Source of the DNA: Climacium dendroides
Taxonomy: Eukaryota; Streptophyta; Bryopsida; Hypnales; Climaciaceae
Reading direction: 5' to 3'
Length of the DNA: 64,000 bases
NCBI GenBank assembly: GCA_950106755.1
Contig: OX467086.1
Coordinates: forward strand, 25,748,001 to 25,812,000
Part shown: positions 22,739 to 34,572 of the stretch, piece after piece
How the letters are laid out: each line of letters starts with the position of its first letter
Numbering within the stretch: position 1 is the stretch's first letter
Notes under the pieces: generated by a model
What the model saw: the letters and a program-made list of their open reading frames with translations, nothing else
Databases searched by the model: none
Told to the model about the DNA's origin: nothing
Program-made: the position numbers and the translations under genes

Positions 22739-25700
22739 GATATTATTCCTCACAAAAAAACTATACTATAGCACTCAAAGCTTGCTTCAATTCCAGTAAA
22801 TCTGGGGTCCCAAGGCTCCGTTCAGTTTCTATCTGATAACATATCTCACGCCCACGTTTTACTGCCCCGGAGGACACTGATCATCCAAGCGTGTTCAAAA
22901 GTCATGCCTGACTGGTTTGTGTCACTGGCATGTTCGACAGGACTACAGGAGTCTTGAGTCTCGCTTGACTTGAGTCTTGACCATTAAGTTACCTCTTGAC
23001 TCCTTGAGGCTGCTATTTATTGAATTGGAGAAAGTAGTTACTTTGCCATTACTGCCGAAGGATAGGGTTGCACCCACTTTCCTACAAATTCATTCGTGTC
23101 CATCAATATTTGGCAGAAATTTCGAAAGGAGATAGAACCCTAAAGTTTTTTTTAGTTTTTTTCTAAAACAAATGAAATGAAACTTCATTGCAAGGGGAAA
23201 AATCCAAACCCAACCAGCCACAAAAACCCTAAAGGTTGAAAGGTTGAAATCATCGTCAAAGCAGAACACTCCACTACCGTAATCATAAGGCAGGATCGCC
23301 GGAAAATAATTAGTTTTACCAATGTTGAAAAAAATATAATGAAAAAAGAAAAATTGCCAAATTTAGCAAGATATAATTGACCAAGTTGTCATAAAAAAAT
23401 AAAATTTTCAGTAAAAGTTAAAATGTCCAAAGACCATCTACCATGAAATAGATTTTTTATGACAAATTGAAGGATATTCTATACTAACATTTTGTGGGAG
23501 TAAAAGGTGGAGAGGTTGTTTTTATAGTGAAATTTATTATTCGTCATGAACCGTCAAAGGATATAGGATAATTTGAAGATTGAGCTCCTACTAATCCTTA
23601 CCATTCACATATCCCACAAGGGTTGTTTTACCTCCTACCATCCAATTTATATAAAGAGCCCTCTACTTCCACAACTTCATGTACATCAAAGTAAGTGACT
23701 TTTGAATCTTGTTGTTGAATATTTTGGATTGTTTTCAATATATTGTCAAATTTTATAAAATTAGATTTTACATTGCTAAAGCTACTTTGAAAACTTTAAT
23801 TAAATATTTAACATCAATATGCCACCCCTATCCTATGGAGTACAATTGTATTTGGGATTTTTTTTTAATTTTACCAACTATTTTCCTTCCATTACCATAT
23901 TGAAATAGATTTTCAAGGATCGAGTTCAGTTTTTTCCCCTCACCAAGTTTTTTATGCTGGTTTCTAACTACAATTGGGATTTTTTTTCAATTCCATGAGC
24001 TAATAATAAACTAACTAGTAGTTCTCCTTGAATATTAATCTCCAATGAACCCTCTAAAGCCAAAGAAGACTCAAAAAGTTCAATGAATGACCTTCAAGGT
24101 TCTTATAGAAACAAAGCATATATATATTCATCCTAAAGTATAATTTTGTGGCTAATGATCATAGTGAGGATTTGGCATTTCAAGATTAAGTCCTAAAAGA
24201 GTCAATTAGTAGAAGTTCACTTTTGAGGGCAAAGCATTTTAAAGTAAAGAAAAACATCTTTTAAGAAACATTTGTAAAGAATGTGTATGTCATGTTAGTA
24301 GCTTTTTAGTGCACTAATTTGTGCCCAATTTGACTAACTAAGTTGTTGTAGAATTGTGAAGTGAAACGTATGTTCAATGTCAACAAAATCAACTAAAAAA
24401 ATATTTATTTATTTATAAATATTAATCCAATTTTAACATGGTATAGCTAAGTCTTTGAAGAATATTGTGTTCAAATTTCAAAATGATTCACTTTATTGAT
24501 TGTAGGTGTGCAAGCCAAGCCACTAGTTTTGAAATAAGTTCTTTATGCACTTGTGTACACTCAATAAGCACTCTTATTAATTTTGACAATATTTTGATTT
24601 CTAAACCATTCTTCAAAATGTTTAGTATTGTATTATTACAATATTAAGAGGATTAAATTTTAGACTTATATATCATACTACTAAAATCATAACTCCCTCT
24701 GTAATATTACAAATGTTATCATTAATACTAGGGGCTCGTGCTTGCTATGCTATGCATTCATTGTATCACATATTAGTAAAAATTTGATATATTTAAATAG
24801 AATGCATGATAATGATTTCGATAAATCTTTAAAATAATTATTTTAATTATTTTATAAAAATATTTCCAATCATGAATAAATAGAAATCATATTTTCATAC
24901 AATGTGATATTACTGAAATAGAGTAGCAGTTCACAATCACCTCTATAATATCACTTTTTACAAAGGGTGATATATTATAAAAATAATATAGTCATGGCAA
25001 TTGAGGTAATATTAAAGAGGATCAATATGGTGATATTATAAAGGTAGCAAATCCATTGCTTCTCTTGGCTTTACACTTCTTTGCACTTCTATGATTTTGT
25101 GCTTTTGTGAGCTTTGAGCTTTCATGATTTCAATTTTCTATTGCTACTACCAAATGATTTGAGAAATTTATTAGATTGAACCGATTTTGAATTTCACAAG
25201 AATTAAATTGTTCACGAAGCTTTTGAGATTTACAAGTTTTTCTTTTAAATTCTTCTATTTGGGTTGCCATTGTTTGTAATAATTGAGTCAAATTTCTAAT
25301 GCATTCTAATGTATGTGTATCTTTTACCGTATTCATCATTGCATGTATTTCATTCATCATTCATTAAATTTCTATTGTTTATTTTAGTATATGTTTATTT
25401 ATTTAAAAAATTATATGAAGATTTTAATAATTTTTATTTGAAGATTTTTTGAAATTCTTGCTCTACATTCTATCTAATACATAAAAATTCTTATGAAATT
25501 CTAATAGTGAATGCGTAGCATAGCAAGCGCCAATCACTAGTAAATAGTAAAAATATTGAAGTTTTACTTCACTAGAAGATATTCTATTGAAGATATAGAA
25601 TTTTTGAAACCTCTAAATTAATAATACTTTGACCTAATAAGGACAATATTTTAAAGTATAAAAAATCCTAATTTTAATTCTATATTTGAATTTTCATTAC

Positions 25701-26714
25701 AAACACCACCTAAATATTTGAACTCTAAACCACATCCCAAAACTAAAATCATCAAAAAAAAAGTTTTTTTTAACCTAGAGATATAATAAATCAACAAAAA
25801 AAAACTATTAAAATAAAAAAAACATTGATTATCTACAAACTTAAAAAAATGAATATTTGATGTATTCATTTTACATATTTGTCTATTGGAAAAATTTAGA
25901 GATAGAAATTTCATTCACAAACTTCTTTTCTGTGTGGATTTATGAATTTTAGAATGCATCAAGGTAGTGACACAATGCATTTATCTAGTCATTTACTAAA
26001 TGGATCATTAAAAAATTTCTTTTTTAAATTCAAAAATTCAAAAAAATTCAAGTAATTAATTAGATATTTTGATTATGATACAATATATCACAATTTAATG
26101 GGTGATGTTTTGAAATTTTGAAAATCCTAAAAAATAATGTAAAGTATTCCATTGCGATATAAAAACTAGTGCACCATACCATGTAAATGCCCTTGGAAGA
26201 TATTTATATTGTAACATTTGTTTTGAAACTTTGGAAAAAAATTTGTTTGACTTTGCATACACATAGTTCATCTTTCAAATTTATTTTTATTGAAATGTAA
26301 GATTTATAGTTGTACAATTTCAGGACTTAGTTGAGAAATAATGGAAAAAATCCAATATAGAAAAATTTAAATATAGAATTTCTTTTGGCCACCCAACTTG
26401 CCTATGTTGAGAGGAAAAAACAAACTAAATATGATATAATTTTGTAACCACATATTCAAATTCTATAAAATTTGACTTGCATTCAAGAGATATCTTTATG
26501 TGCCATCCATATGCAAATTTCCAACCACATGTTCAAATAATTGACTTCACAATTGCCTATTCTAAATTAATTAAACCCCTTTCTAATACCCAAATGTTCT
26601 TTAGGGATTACTTCATGTACCAAACTATTAGGAGGCAAACCAAGCATTTTATTTGGTTACCTTCTTCTTGTTGTGCAAACATACTTGTCCTAAACAAAAG
26701 TGGGGAGTGCAAAC
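22739..26714. other. AT-rich non-coding DNA
   Basis: Nearly 4 kb with no supportable gene on either strand. Open frames of 60-88 codons are AT-driven. A short inexact repeat pair gaatgc...agcatagcaagc appears near 24.75 and 25.51 kb in opposite orientation (cttgctatgctatgcattc against gaatgcgtagcatagcaag), possibly the ends of a ~0.78-kb element. Confidence 0.4.
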
Positions 26715-26812
26715 ATGTGAGCATAAAATCTATAAGCCCATGAACTTAAGAGTCTATATTATAGACACCATCTATGGTTATAGGGTACCTGTGTTATAGA
26801 TTTTATGCTCAC
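26715..26812. repeat. Short hairpin-forming inverted repeat
   Basis: Arms of about 20 bp, catgtgagcataaaatctat on the left and tatagattttatgctcaca on the right, enclose about 60 bp. A third copy of the arm (acataaaatctataa) follows directly. Confidence 0.75.
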
Positions 26813-27275
26813 ATAAAATCTATAAAGTCTAAGTGCAGCAATGCCTTAGTAGGCCAAGACAAAATGGATTTTGGGCAAACTTCTACAATCTATATATTCG
26901 TTGTAATTTTTAAAAATTATTTGTGAAGATAGAAATATACATTAGCTTTGGGAGAATATAATTTTCATTTCAATTGGTTTACGGGAGCAAAAGAAAAGAA
27001 GTTGTAGCACAACAAGCCTAAAGTACAGTTCGGTAGATAGAAAAAAACTACAAAAATTTGAATTAATTAAATTTTTTCTCATAGATTGTATTTTTATCTA
27101 CATGGAAAGTTTTAATTCATTTCAATTGGATTGGTGATGTGAAAATTTATGGTCAATCTTATTTTTAAAACAATTAGTGCATATTTTTGAAAGAATAACT
27201 TGAAAGATTTAATTCTTATAATTTTTCAAATAAAAATTCACAAGATCAATATTTTTTGCTAAAACAATCTCACTA

Positions 27276-27606
27276 CACTAATGATGATAACTAGTGTTAT
27301 GTTGTGATTAGTGTTACCTGGATTTTTATCCCGATCACTCTAAACTTCAATTAGTTGGCATTTAGTGTTGTGTTCACTTTTATGAGCAATAATTTTTTTG
27401 AGCATGTAATAGGTTTCTTGAATTCATACGTTTTTTTTTGCATTTTGATGAAATAGTTAGGTAACACTAAAGTAAAAAATTTATACCCAATAGTTGACAA
27501 ATAGTGTCTATGTTGACATTTAGTGTTGGTAACATTAACCGGATTGTTGACAATTAGTGTTATGCTTCATGATTGGTGTTGCCAACACTATTTATCATCA
27601 TTAGTG
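27276..27606. mobile_element. CACTA-ended MITE
   Basis: About 330 bp with inverted ends CACTAATGATGATAA(c/a)TAGTGTT. Internally there are many tagtgtt/aacacta motifs. The inverted match continues outward for ~10 bp (aatctca.ta), so the exact ends and target duplication are uncertain: flanks cta and tat do not match. It is nested in the long element F3. Confidence 0.6.
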
Positions 27607-27862
27607 TATTGAGATTAGTCTATTTCAATTCCATCTTAGAGCTACTATTGGTTTATTTTTCACTTCAATCTTGAACCTATTTCTATTTAGATAATTAGTT
27701 AATGAGTGAAAATTAATTTTTTTAATAAAAATTCCTAGACTTTCAATTCAAATTTGCATCAAAAAAAAATTGAAAATGAATAATACAAAAGTTTTAAGCT
27801 AAAATGATTCAAAGTTAAAAATCTGGTAGAGTATGGTACAAAAAGAAAATGCTTTACTTTAA

Positions 27863-28085
27863 CCCTACAGGGATGGCTTGGACCTAAGTGGTCTAATGGA
27901 TGACAAAGAATCTTTTTATATAAGACAAAAGTGCATATGTTCATCCTTGAAATTTTGTGCAAAAAAGGAGATTTTGCACAATAATCTGACAATAGTTTGG
28001 TCTATAATGATTTTTTTTTAAAGGACAAAATTCACATTGTACCAAGATGGATGATTTGTATTTTAAGCAGCCCGTTCTTACAAGG
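27863..28085 (+). mobile_element. TTAA-flanked short element, copy 2
   Basis: 223 bp between TTAA at 27859-27862 and TTAA at 28086-28089, beginning CCCTACAGGG and ending ACAAGG. Shared family phrases are taatggatgacaaagaatc, tatgttcatccttgaaattttg and agcagccc. Removing it restores the long element in register with its uninterrupted copies, so this is a true insertion with TTAA duplication. Confidence 0.8.
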
Positions 28086-28270
28086 TTAAATGAAAATATC
28101 TTGCAATCTTTTCAATCAAAGTTTCTAAAATTTCTCCCAAAAATTCTTACACTAGTCTAGTACAAGATCCTAAGTACAATATGGAAAAAATCAAGTTTTT
28201 TGCTCTTTGCAATAGAAATTGTAGTTTTGAGTTTTTTTTTTATAGAAATAAAGCTTTGGGACTTTAGGGT

Positions 28271-29371
28271 CTGAATTTTTGTTCATGTTGACCAACACAA
28301 AATGATATGGTGCAATGTTGTTTTTCCCTTGTATAGGATTTTTTTTCACTATAGTTGATTTTACAATAATTTGATAGGAAAATTTGAATCTTTAAACAAC
28401 AAACCAAACACCTTAGATTGGATTTCAATTGAATTTTAACAAAAATCGACTTTAAGGTTTATTTGCAATGTTTCAATATATTAAACCTGCTTCACTGAAT
28501 AAGGCTTGTTAAGCATTGCTTTAGGTTGTGAAGTCAAGACATTGTTCATTGATCAATTGTATATGTCATGACCACACAAAACTTGGGCAAAGAGCAAGCT
28601 CTATGTCCTATTTCAAGGAAATTTCCATTTAAAAATTAACATGATGCAAAAATTTATTCTAACTAAAATTTTATCTATTTTAGAGATTTTTATGAATCAT
28701 TCTATTTTGATTAACATTATGAAAGTTATAAAGGGTTCTATTTTATTAAAAAAACTTATAGTATGCAATGCGCTTTAATTATACAAAACTCTAAATTCAA
28801 ACTATATTCAAATAGTTTTTCATGTAAATTTAAATATAAAAATTAAGTATTTTATTACTTCTTTACAGAAAAATGTACTTTAAGAACAAGGTGTAATCTT
28901 TGTGTTGTCCATTTGGATCAAGTTGTTATGAGCTATAATCTCATACAACTACCGCATAAAGTTGGTATACAAATACACTAATTTGTTCTATTAGTGAGGG
29001 GGGGAATTAGTGCCACCTTGGAAATTAGTGTCACTATAAAATTTTGTTTTTATGGAAATTGCATTCTACAATATAATATTTCAAATTGTACTAATTCAAA
29101 ATAATATGACTTTATTAAATTAGTATCAAACACAATCTTCATTTTAAAGAATTTCAAACCTTAACTTTGCATAGTATGAACTTTTCACTCGACTTTTCAT
29201 ATTATGAGGAATCAAAGTTTCTTTACACTAGATTTATTAGGCATAAGACAAGTCTCGTTGCACTTCAAACACTAAAATTGTCTTGACATTCATGCAATCA
29301 AAGAGGCCAACATTTGTAAAAAAATTAAACAAAATTTGATAGTACTTTACGACAAGGTTTAAATCTGAAAG

Positions 29372-29375
<4 letters not shown>
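28271..29375. other. AT-rich non-coding DNA
   Basis: No gene. Around 28978-29035 there are phrases (aattagtg, attagtgtcac) resembling the CACTA MITE at 27276, probably a fragment. Confidence 0.4.

Positions 29376-29449
<74 letters not shown>
29376..29449. repeat. (TA)n microsatellite
   Basis: An uninterrupted run of about 37 TA dinucleotides, likely polymorphic. The assembled length should be treated with caution. Confidence 0.95.
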
Positions 29450-29453
<4 letters not shown>

Positions 29454-30136
29454 TATTTATATTTACATAATTTTGTTTATTCACTGCAATGAAGGAACAA
29501 TGGTCAAGCAAGAATAATTGCTGAACAAATGTTAAAAAACTCTCTTTTCCAAATCAATTTTCTATTTTTTCTCCCCTTTCTTTTGACTCTTTGCACTAGA
29601 ATTTAATGATGGTATTGTAGTAATTTTTATGGTCATGAACAATAATAAGTTTATACTACAAAATAGATGAAATAAAAAACTTCCTCTTGATTTTTTTATT
29701 ACTTATTGTCTATGCACACCTTAAGTCAGGCTGTTTATTTTGTTTTGCTTATTACGGTGAGATCTCCTAGATTGTGCGTCCCCCAATCATATTCCTAGTA
29801 TTGTCAAAATGCTAGGAGGTGTGCATGGACTTTGTTTCGTGGAGTTCCAACTCATAGCAAAAAATTGTATTGAGCTTCAAAGTTTCTATAAATTAAAAAA
29901 TTAAAAAAAAGAAGTTTTTCTTTTCTTTTCTTGGTTCTTTGGTTCTATTCAAAATATGTGACCGACTCTAGTTTCAAAATTTGAGTTTTCAAACCCTATT
30001 TATAACCCCATTCATACTGCACATCACAGTTATGGTTTATTGAAGTGAAGATATGGAGTCTGATTGGTCAATAAAGCAACCTACAATAGAACCTCATGGT
30101 TATACCAATTCTATTAAGGTAGGTACACCCCAAACC
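29450..30136. other. Non-coding DNA
   Basis: AT-rich; nothing recognisable. Confidence 0.4.
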
Positions 30137-30275
30137 ACCACTTTTTGCTACTGAGCCTATTTTCTATTATTAGAGTGGTCAAATTTTCATATGTTCTTGT
30201 TGGCAAGTGAAAGGAGGTTCCAACGCACATTTAGATATTGTATGCAAAAGTTATTAAGGAACAAAGTTTGGTTCA
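30137..30275 (+). repeat. Dispersed repeat, inverted partner at ~44.06-44.23 kb
   Basis: Contains ccactttttgctactg, gttcttgttggcaag and gaaaggaggttccaac in order. The reverse complements occur in reversed order at 44060-44225. Two copies of one dispersed family in opposite orientation. Confidence 0.65.
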
Positions 30276-31842
30276 GAAAGTGTTTCTCCTGCATAGATAC
30301 AGAACTGATTTTGGAGATGTACATATAGTGTAGATGGCGGTTTAAAGTTAGTGGCACATTTGGGTGTCCCTACCTTATGGCAAAGGCATAGTAGCATGAA
30401 AGTTACTACTAATTCCCAACTTCGAACTTTGTCGAAGAACCGACGTCAACACATGGACGATTCTGTCCATGGGAGCGCACGCAAGGTGGGTGTCAATCTA
30501 CCCAACATGACAGCAAAAACTCTTGACGGAGCTGCCGCCAAGCTTCGCTTCCCAGACACTTTCTCTGCAAAATAGAGTTGCCAATTTTGTACCCAAAATG
30601 GCCAAATTAGCAAGCACGGAGCCACGGAGAGGAGTGGAGTAGAGTGGAGTGGAGCTCCGCAGGTGTCTGTCCCGTACAGAACCAACGTCCTTGATTCCTC
30701 CCAACTGGATGAAGTGGAGCTGACACGCGTGGACTCGTGGACTCCGTTTGCTGCTCTCGTAACTTGAGGCGGATTTTCGGTTTTCGCCGTTGAAAGGGGT
30801 TTCAATACGTGCAAGGAAAAAAGGAAAAAACTAACGTACTGAAACTTGGCCCTGAAACTTGGTTGGGGTGGGTGGGTGGGTGGAATATCGTCACCTGTAG
30901 CTGGAAAAGCAAGACGCCATGATCGCGGCGAGGCTTCCGCTACAGTGATCCCAGAACTAGTTTACGGAGTTTAGTGCAATACGCTACCCTCAAAGACAAA
31001 CATGCATCAATTTTGGCTACCTTGAGAGTGAGTAGTATTAAAAAAAAATAGAAAAGAAAGGATCTTACAAGTTGTAAAGGATTATTGGAAGTACTAAAAT
31101 ACAAAATTGACTAAATAGATGCTAAATCCAATGCGGAGGAAGTTGCAAATTGGCTATCAAATTCTATTGTTTGTGGCAGTTTTGGTTAAAATGTCTCCAT
31201 TGAAGGCCTTTTTTTACAATGCATTGGTAGTGCAAGGAGTTTTTGGGTATAAACTTAACTAATTTTAGCTAGTTTAGGGATCTTTGTTCTGGACTAGTCA
31301 AGTCACCTCATTCAAGGTCAAGGGAAATTTTTTTGCCAATAAATTAAACAGAAAGAGAGGGGAAAAAAAAGAGTTTTGAAATCAACGTTATGCTTCATGG
31401 CCCATGGAGATTTGGATTTGGTAATGAGCCTAAACTATTCCCCCATGGAGATTTGGATAATCCCTCGTTGAATCCTTGGAAGTGAATTTAGTTTAATTTG
31501 TAGAGTCATTGGATGGCAAAGACATTGCAATGCTAGTGTCATTGGTTGACAAAGAAGTTGTAATGCTAGGGATTTTACTTTCTTGTGGGAGCAAAAGGGA
31601 CCTCTCAATGTTAGTTAATAATGTTATGGATGTGAGGAGAAAAATTACCATAAGTATTTCTTCAGACGATGAAATGACATATGTAGGTGAATTTGCCTAA
31701 TCCTGCTTGTTTAATCTCTAAAAACTAGACCCATTCAACTTGAGGGGCCATGTTTGTAGCAAATTTTGTAGAGAGCATATCTAATACCAACCATTCAAAT
31801 TTTGGATATCATTTGCTTTTCTCCAAGGGATGCATCTATTAA
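30276..31842. other. Non-coding, with a GC-richer island
   Basis: 30.4-30.95 kb has markedly higher GC with overlapping open frames on both strands (74-122 codons) but no motif. It includes gagtggagt...gtggagctcc, reminiscent of the leader of the first DUF3455 gene (gagtggagtggagtggagctg). It could be a relic of a gene 5' region. The 63-codon frame at 31509 has no support. Confidence 0.35.
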
Positions 31843-32222
31843 CGCTTAAAGGACAATACACGCCCTTTGGGCATTTTAAAAGCCAAAACTTGAATTTTCA
31901 TATAGTTATTGATTTTAAATGTTTTAAAGCTTAACTAAGGAAATGTAGTTCCAATGATATATTTTATACTCCATTTGAATTTTTTTTTAAATTGTTCAAA
32001 TTGTAAATTTTGTGACAACTATGATTTTTATATAGAATTTAAAAGAAAGATTATATAAAATTCAATTTGATGTTTTTGTTTATGAAAAAATGAGATTAAG
32101 CTTTAGACATATGTTACTATACGTGAAAAATATCAAAATTTTGAAATCTATATTTTACTATAGAAATCTAATGAAGTTTGACCAAGCACAAACATGAAAT
32201 GTCCTTTAAGGATTAAGCTAAG
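31843..32222. mobile_element. TTAA-flanked element, 380 bp type
   Basis: Flanked by TTAA at 31839-31842 and 32223-32226. Ends are CGCTTAAAGGACA and, reverse-complemented, TCCTTAAAGGACA: inverted repeats with an 11-bp exact core. The interior is AT-rich and non-coding and differs from the 220-bp and 0.9-kb forms. Confidence 0.65.
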
Positions 32223-32399
32223 GCTTATATGTCAAATTACAATTCGAATGTATATTTTTGCATCATTAAGTTTTTCAAGAAGTTTTGTATTACAACTTTG
32301 AGATTGTCCCTTGCCTTCACAATCTATTTCTAACAATTGAAATCTTTGTGACCCTACGAGAATTGCATGCCAATGCTCTCTTAGAGGCTATCCATTCAA

Positions 32400-33345
32400 C
32401 TCATCAAATTTGATGCTACCCCAAAATTGTGGATCGACTCGCCACATAGCTTTCATTTTGAAGGCCATTGTAGCCCTTGACTATATAACATTACTACTAG
32501 TTGTTTTCTCAATAATTTATGTTTTTTGTGGTGACTGTTTCATTAATGCGTGCTGGTCATGTTCTCCTTTCTATTTTATCCCAAAGATTTTTTTTCTTGT
32601 GTTGACAAGGTTTAGATATGATGGTTGCCAATATGAAAAACTTTTATGGTTTTTAAAAATTATTGTTTCACAAACTTCTACTTTAGCATTGCAAAGTTAT
32701 TCTTATTGCGATCACCAAGGTATGCTCTTAGAATTAAGCTATACCCTATGTAGATGAAATTTAGCATGAATTCTAGGTGATAAGGACTATCCCATCTAAA
32801 TGATCAAGCTCTCTTTCTTCTAGCTTTTTTCATGAATTGGGAGGATGTTTGGAACAAAGCTCGACTAGTGAAGATGGCAACTTTATTTGGTCCATTTGGC
32901 ATAATGCTATTACCATTCATTCATAGAGAGCACAAATTGACCTGGACATTGATATTGCATGCAACTGATATTTTCTTGAGATTGAAGAAATACCTTTTTA
33001 CCAGGGGATTTCTTGTCCTCGTGTCCAAAAGATATGGAATTGTGCCCAATCCATTCTTCATCACAATGTTAAATTCAACTTCACTCGATGTGTTTTTGGA
33101 TCCACATTCCCTATTGGCTTCACTCTCCTATCCTTGCACATAGGGATGGAGTTCATATCATATGGGCCAAGAGTCCTCTCCCTCCTAGCTCATTTTTATA
33201 GCTTGTTTGGTCTCTTTTCCTATCTGTCCTCATTTCTCTTCATTGTCCATCCTTTTGGCTTTGGCTTGGTTGTTTTGTATGTTTTTTTTAATGCAATGGT
33301 TCTTCCATTCATTCATTCATTCAAAAAAAAAAAATTCAGCATAAA
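32400..33345 (+). mobile_element. Decayed 3' end of a LINE (non-LTR retrotransposon)
   Basis: In one broken frame around 32.88-33.1 kb the translation reads I-W-H-N-A-I-T-I-H-S..R-A-Q-I-D-L-D-I-D, then K-I-W-N-C-A-Q-S-I-L. That resembles the C-terminal zinc-binding region after the reverse transcriptase of plant LINE ORF2 (W-H-x-A ... W-R ... I-D ... F-W-x-C). It ends downstream in repeated cattcattcattc followed by an A-run (about 33308-33340), as LINE insertions do. Stops and frameshifts throughout; 5'-truncated. Confidence 0.5.
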
Positions 33346-34572
33346 TTAAGTAATTTTTATTAAAAAGTTCCACATGTCATCTTGTGATTGGAAAAGGGTG
33401 ACATGGACCCCTCAAAATGTGACTTGGAAATTCCATTTGGACACTTCCTTGTTGAATCTGAGGACCCTCTCTCCCGGTATTGTATGAATACAAATGCAAG
33501 AAAATATTGAAAATTGCATAAATAGACGTTTGAATGTTGCACTTGCAGACTCCATTTCGCTGATGAGGACTTCCGGTGTAGCCGAGTGGTTTGTTGTCGG
33601 CGGCAATCAAGCTCCAAATATCGCAAAGTGGCGTGTGCTCACAAAGTAGATTGGATAGCAAGCCCACTTAAAAAAATAGCCCATTCAGAATAGCCAGGGA
33701 GCCATCAATCTCGTGGAATGCACGTAATAATAGTCGGCTGTAGCTCACAGCCCGCGGCCCCGCGCCAGCGCTTGCGAGTTTTTCCAGCTTCACCGCCAAT
33801 TATCCTGCAATTCTCGTACAGAATTCAACCGGTTTTCCACGTACCTACCTACTGCTCTCATCACCTCTATTTTTACCAAAATTTCAAACTTTCTGGAAAA
33901 AATTGGATGGAGTTTCCGATCCCCCTGCCCCTGGAGTTTCAAATTTCAACCCGTTTTTTTCCTTTTTACATTTCACTAACCGCCGGCTCCCGACGGCGGG
34001 TTCTCCCCGATTATTGCCCGCGCTGATATACACCACGGAAACAAAGGATCTCTGACTTGGAGTCTGTCACTCATGATTTTCTATAAGGTGCAGCTGAAGT
34101 CTGATGAGATCGATCATCAGTTGCAGTTTGAGCTGGGACGAGTTTGAGATGGGAGCTGGACTCAATCACTGGTAAGTTCTTCAGCATTTCGAGAGGTTGA
34201 ATTGAACTTCACGGTCCGGTCGAAGAATGTGTGAGTGAGTGAAATGTTCAATTGTGTTCGCTGGTCATGAATTTGACCTTTAGGTAGAGGTGTCATACAG
34301 TGTGGGCTGAAGTCAAGGTGTAAGTTGCGGGATTTATGGCAAGTTGTTGGAGTTTGTTGCAGTTGGAAAGAGGGAGGGGGTTCAAGGTTGATGGTCGAAT
34401 TGTTTGTTTCAACATTATCATTTACGTTAACAAAGATTTTATACTAATGATTCTCTGCAAAAGTTTGAAGTGCGCATGAACGCAACCAGGAGTTTTTTTT
34501 ATGGTAGTACGTGCTCATGAATGCTCTTGTTTGGGGAGCCTGCAGATACCTTTTGTTTCCAGGGTGAAGTCG
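33346..34572 (+). promoter_or_regulatory. Upstream and leader region of the second DUF3455 gene
   Basis: GC rises around 33.7-34.2 kb. A TATA-like ttttctataaggtgc lies near 34080. A leader intron is likely: donor ctg|gtaagttc at 34171/34172 and acceptor gcctgcag ending at 34555, 17 bp before the Met codon at 34573. Frames on both strands here have no motifs. Confidence 0.4.

Larger units (their letters stand above)
26815..28270 (+). mobile_element. TTAA-family long element F3, interrupted by two insertions
   Basis: Homologous to the copies at 15708 and 17455: gaaagttttaattcatttcaattgg, then after the insertions aatatcttgcaatc, cctaagtacaatatgg and the terminal ctttagggt. Two foreign segments lie inside: a CACTA-ended element (27276-27606) and a TTAA-flanked short element (27863-28085). 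The left boundary is estimated from the length of other copies. Confidence 0.55.
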
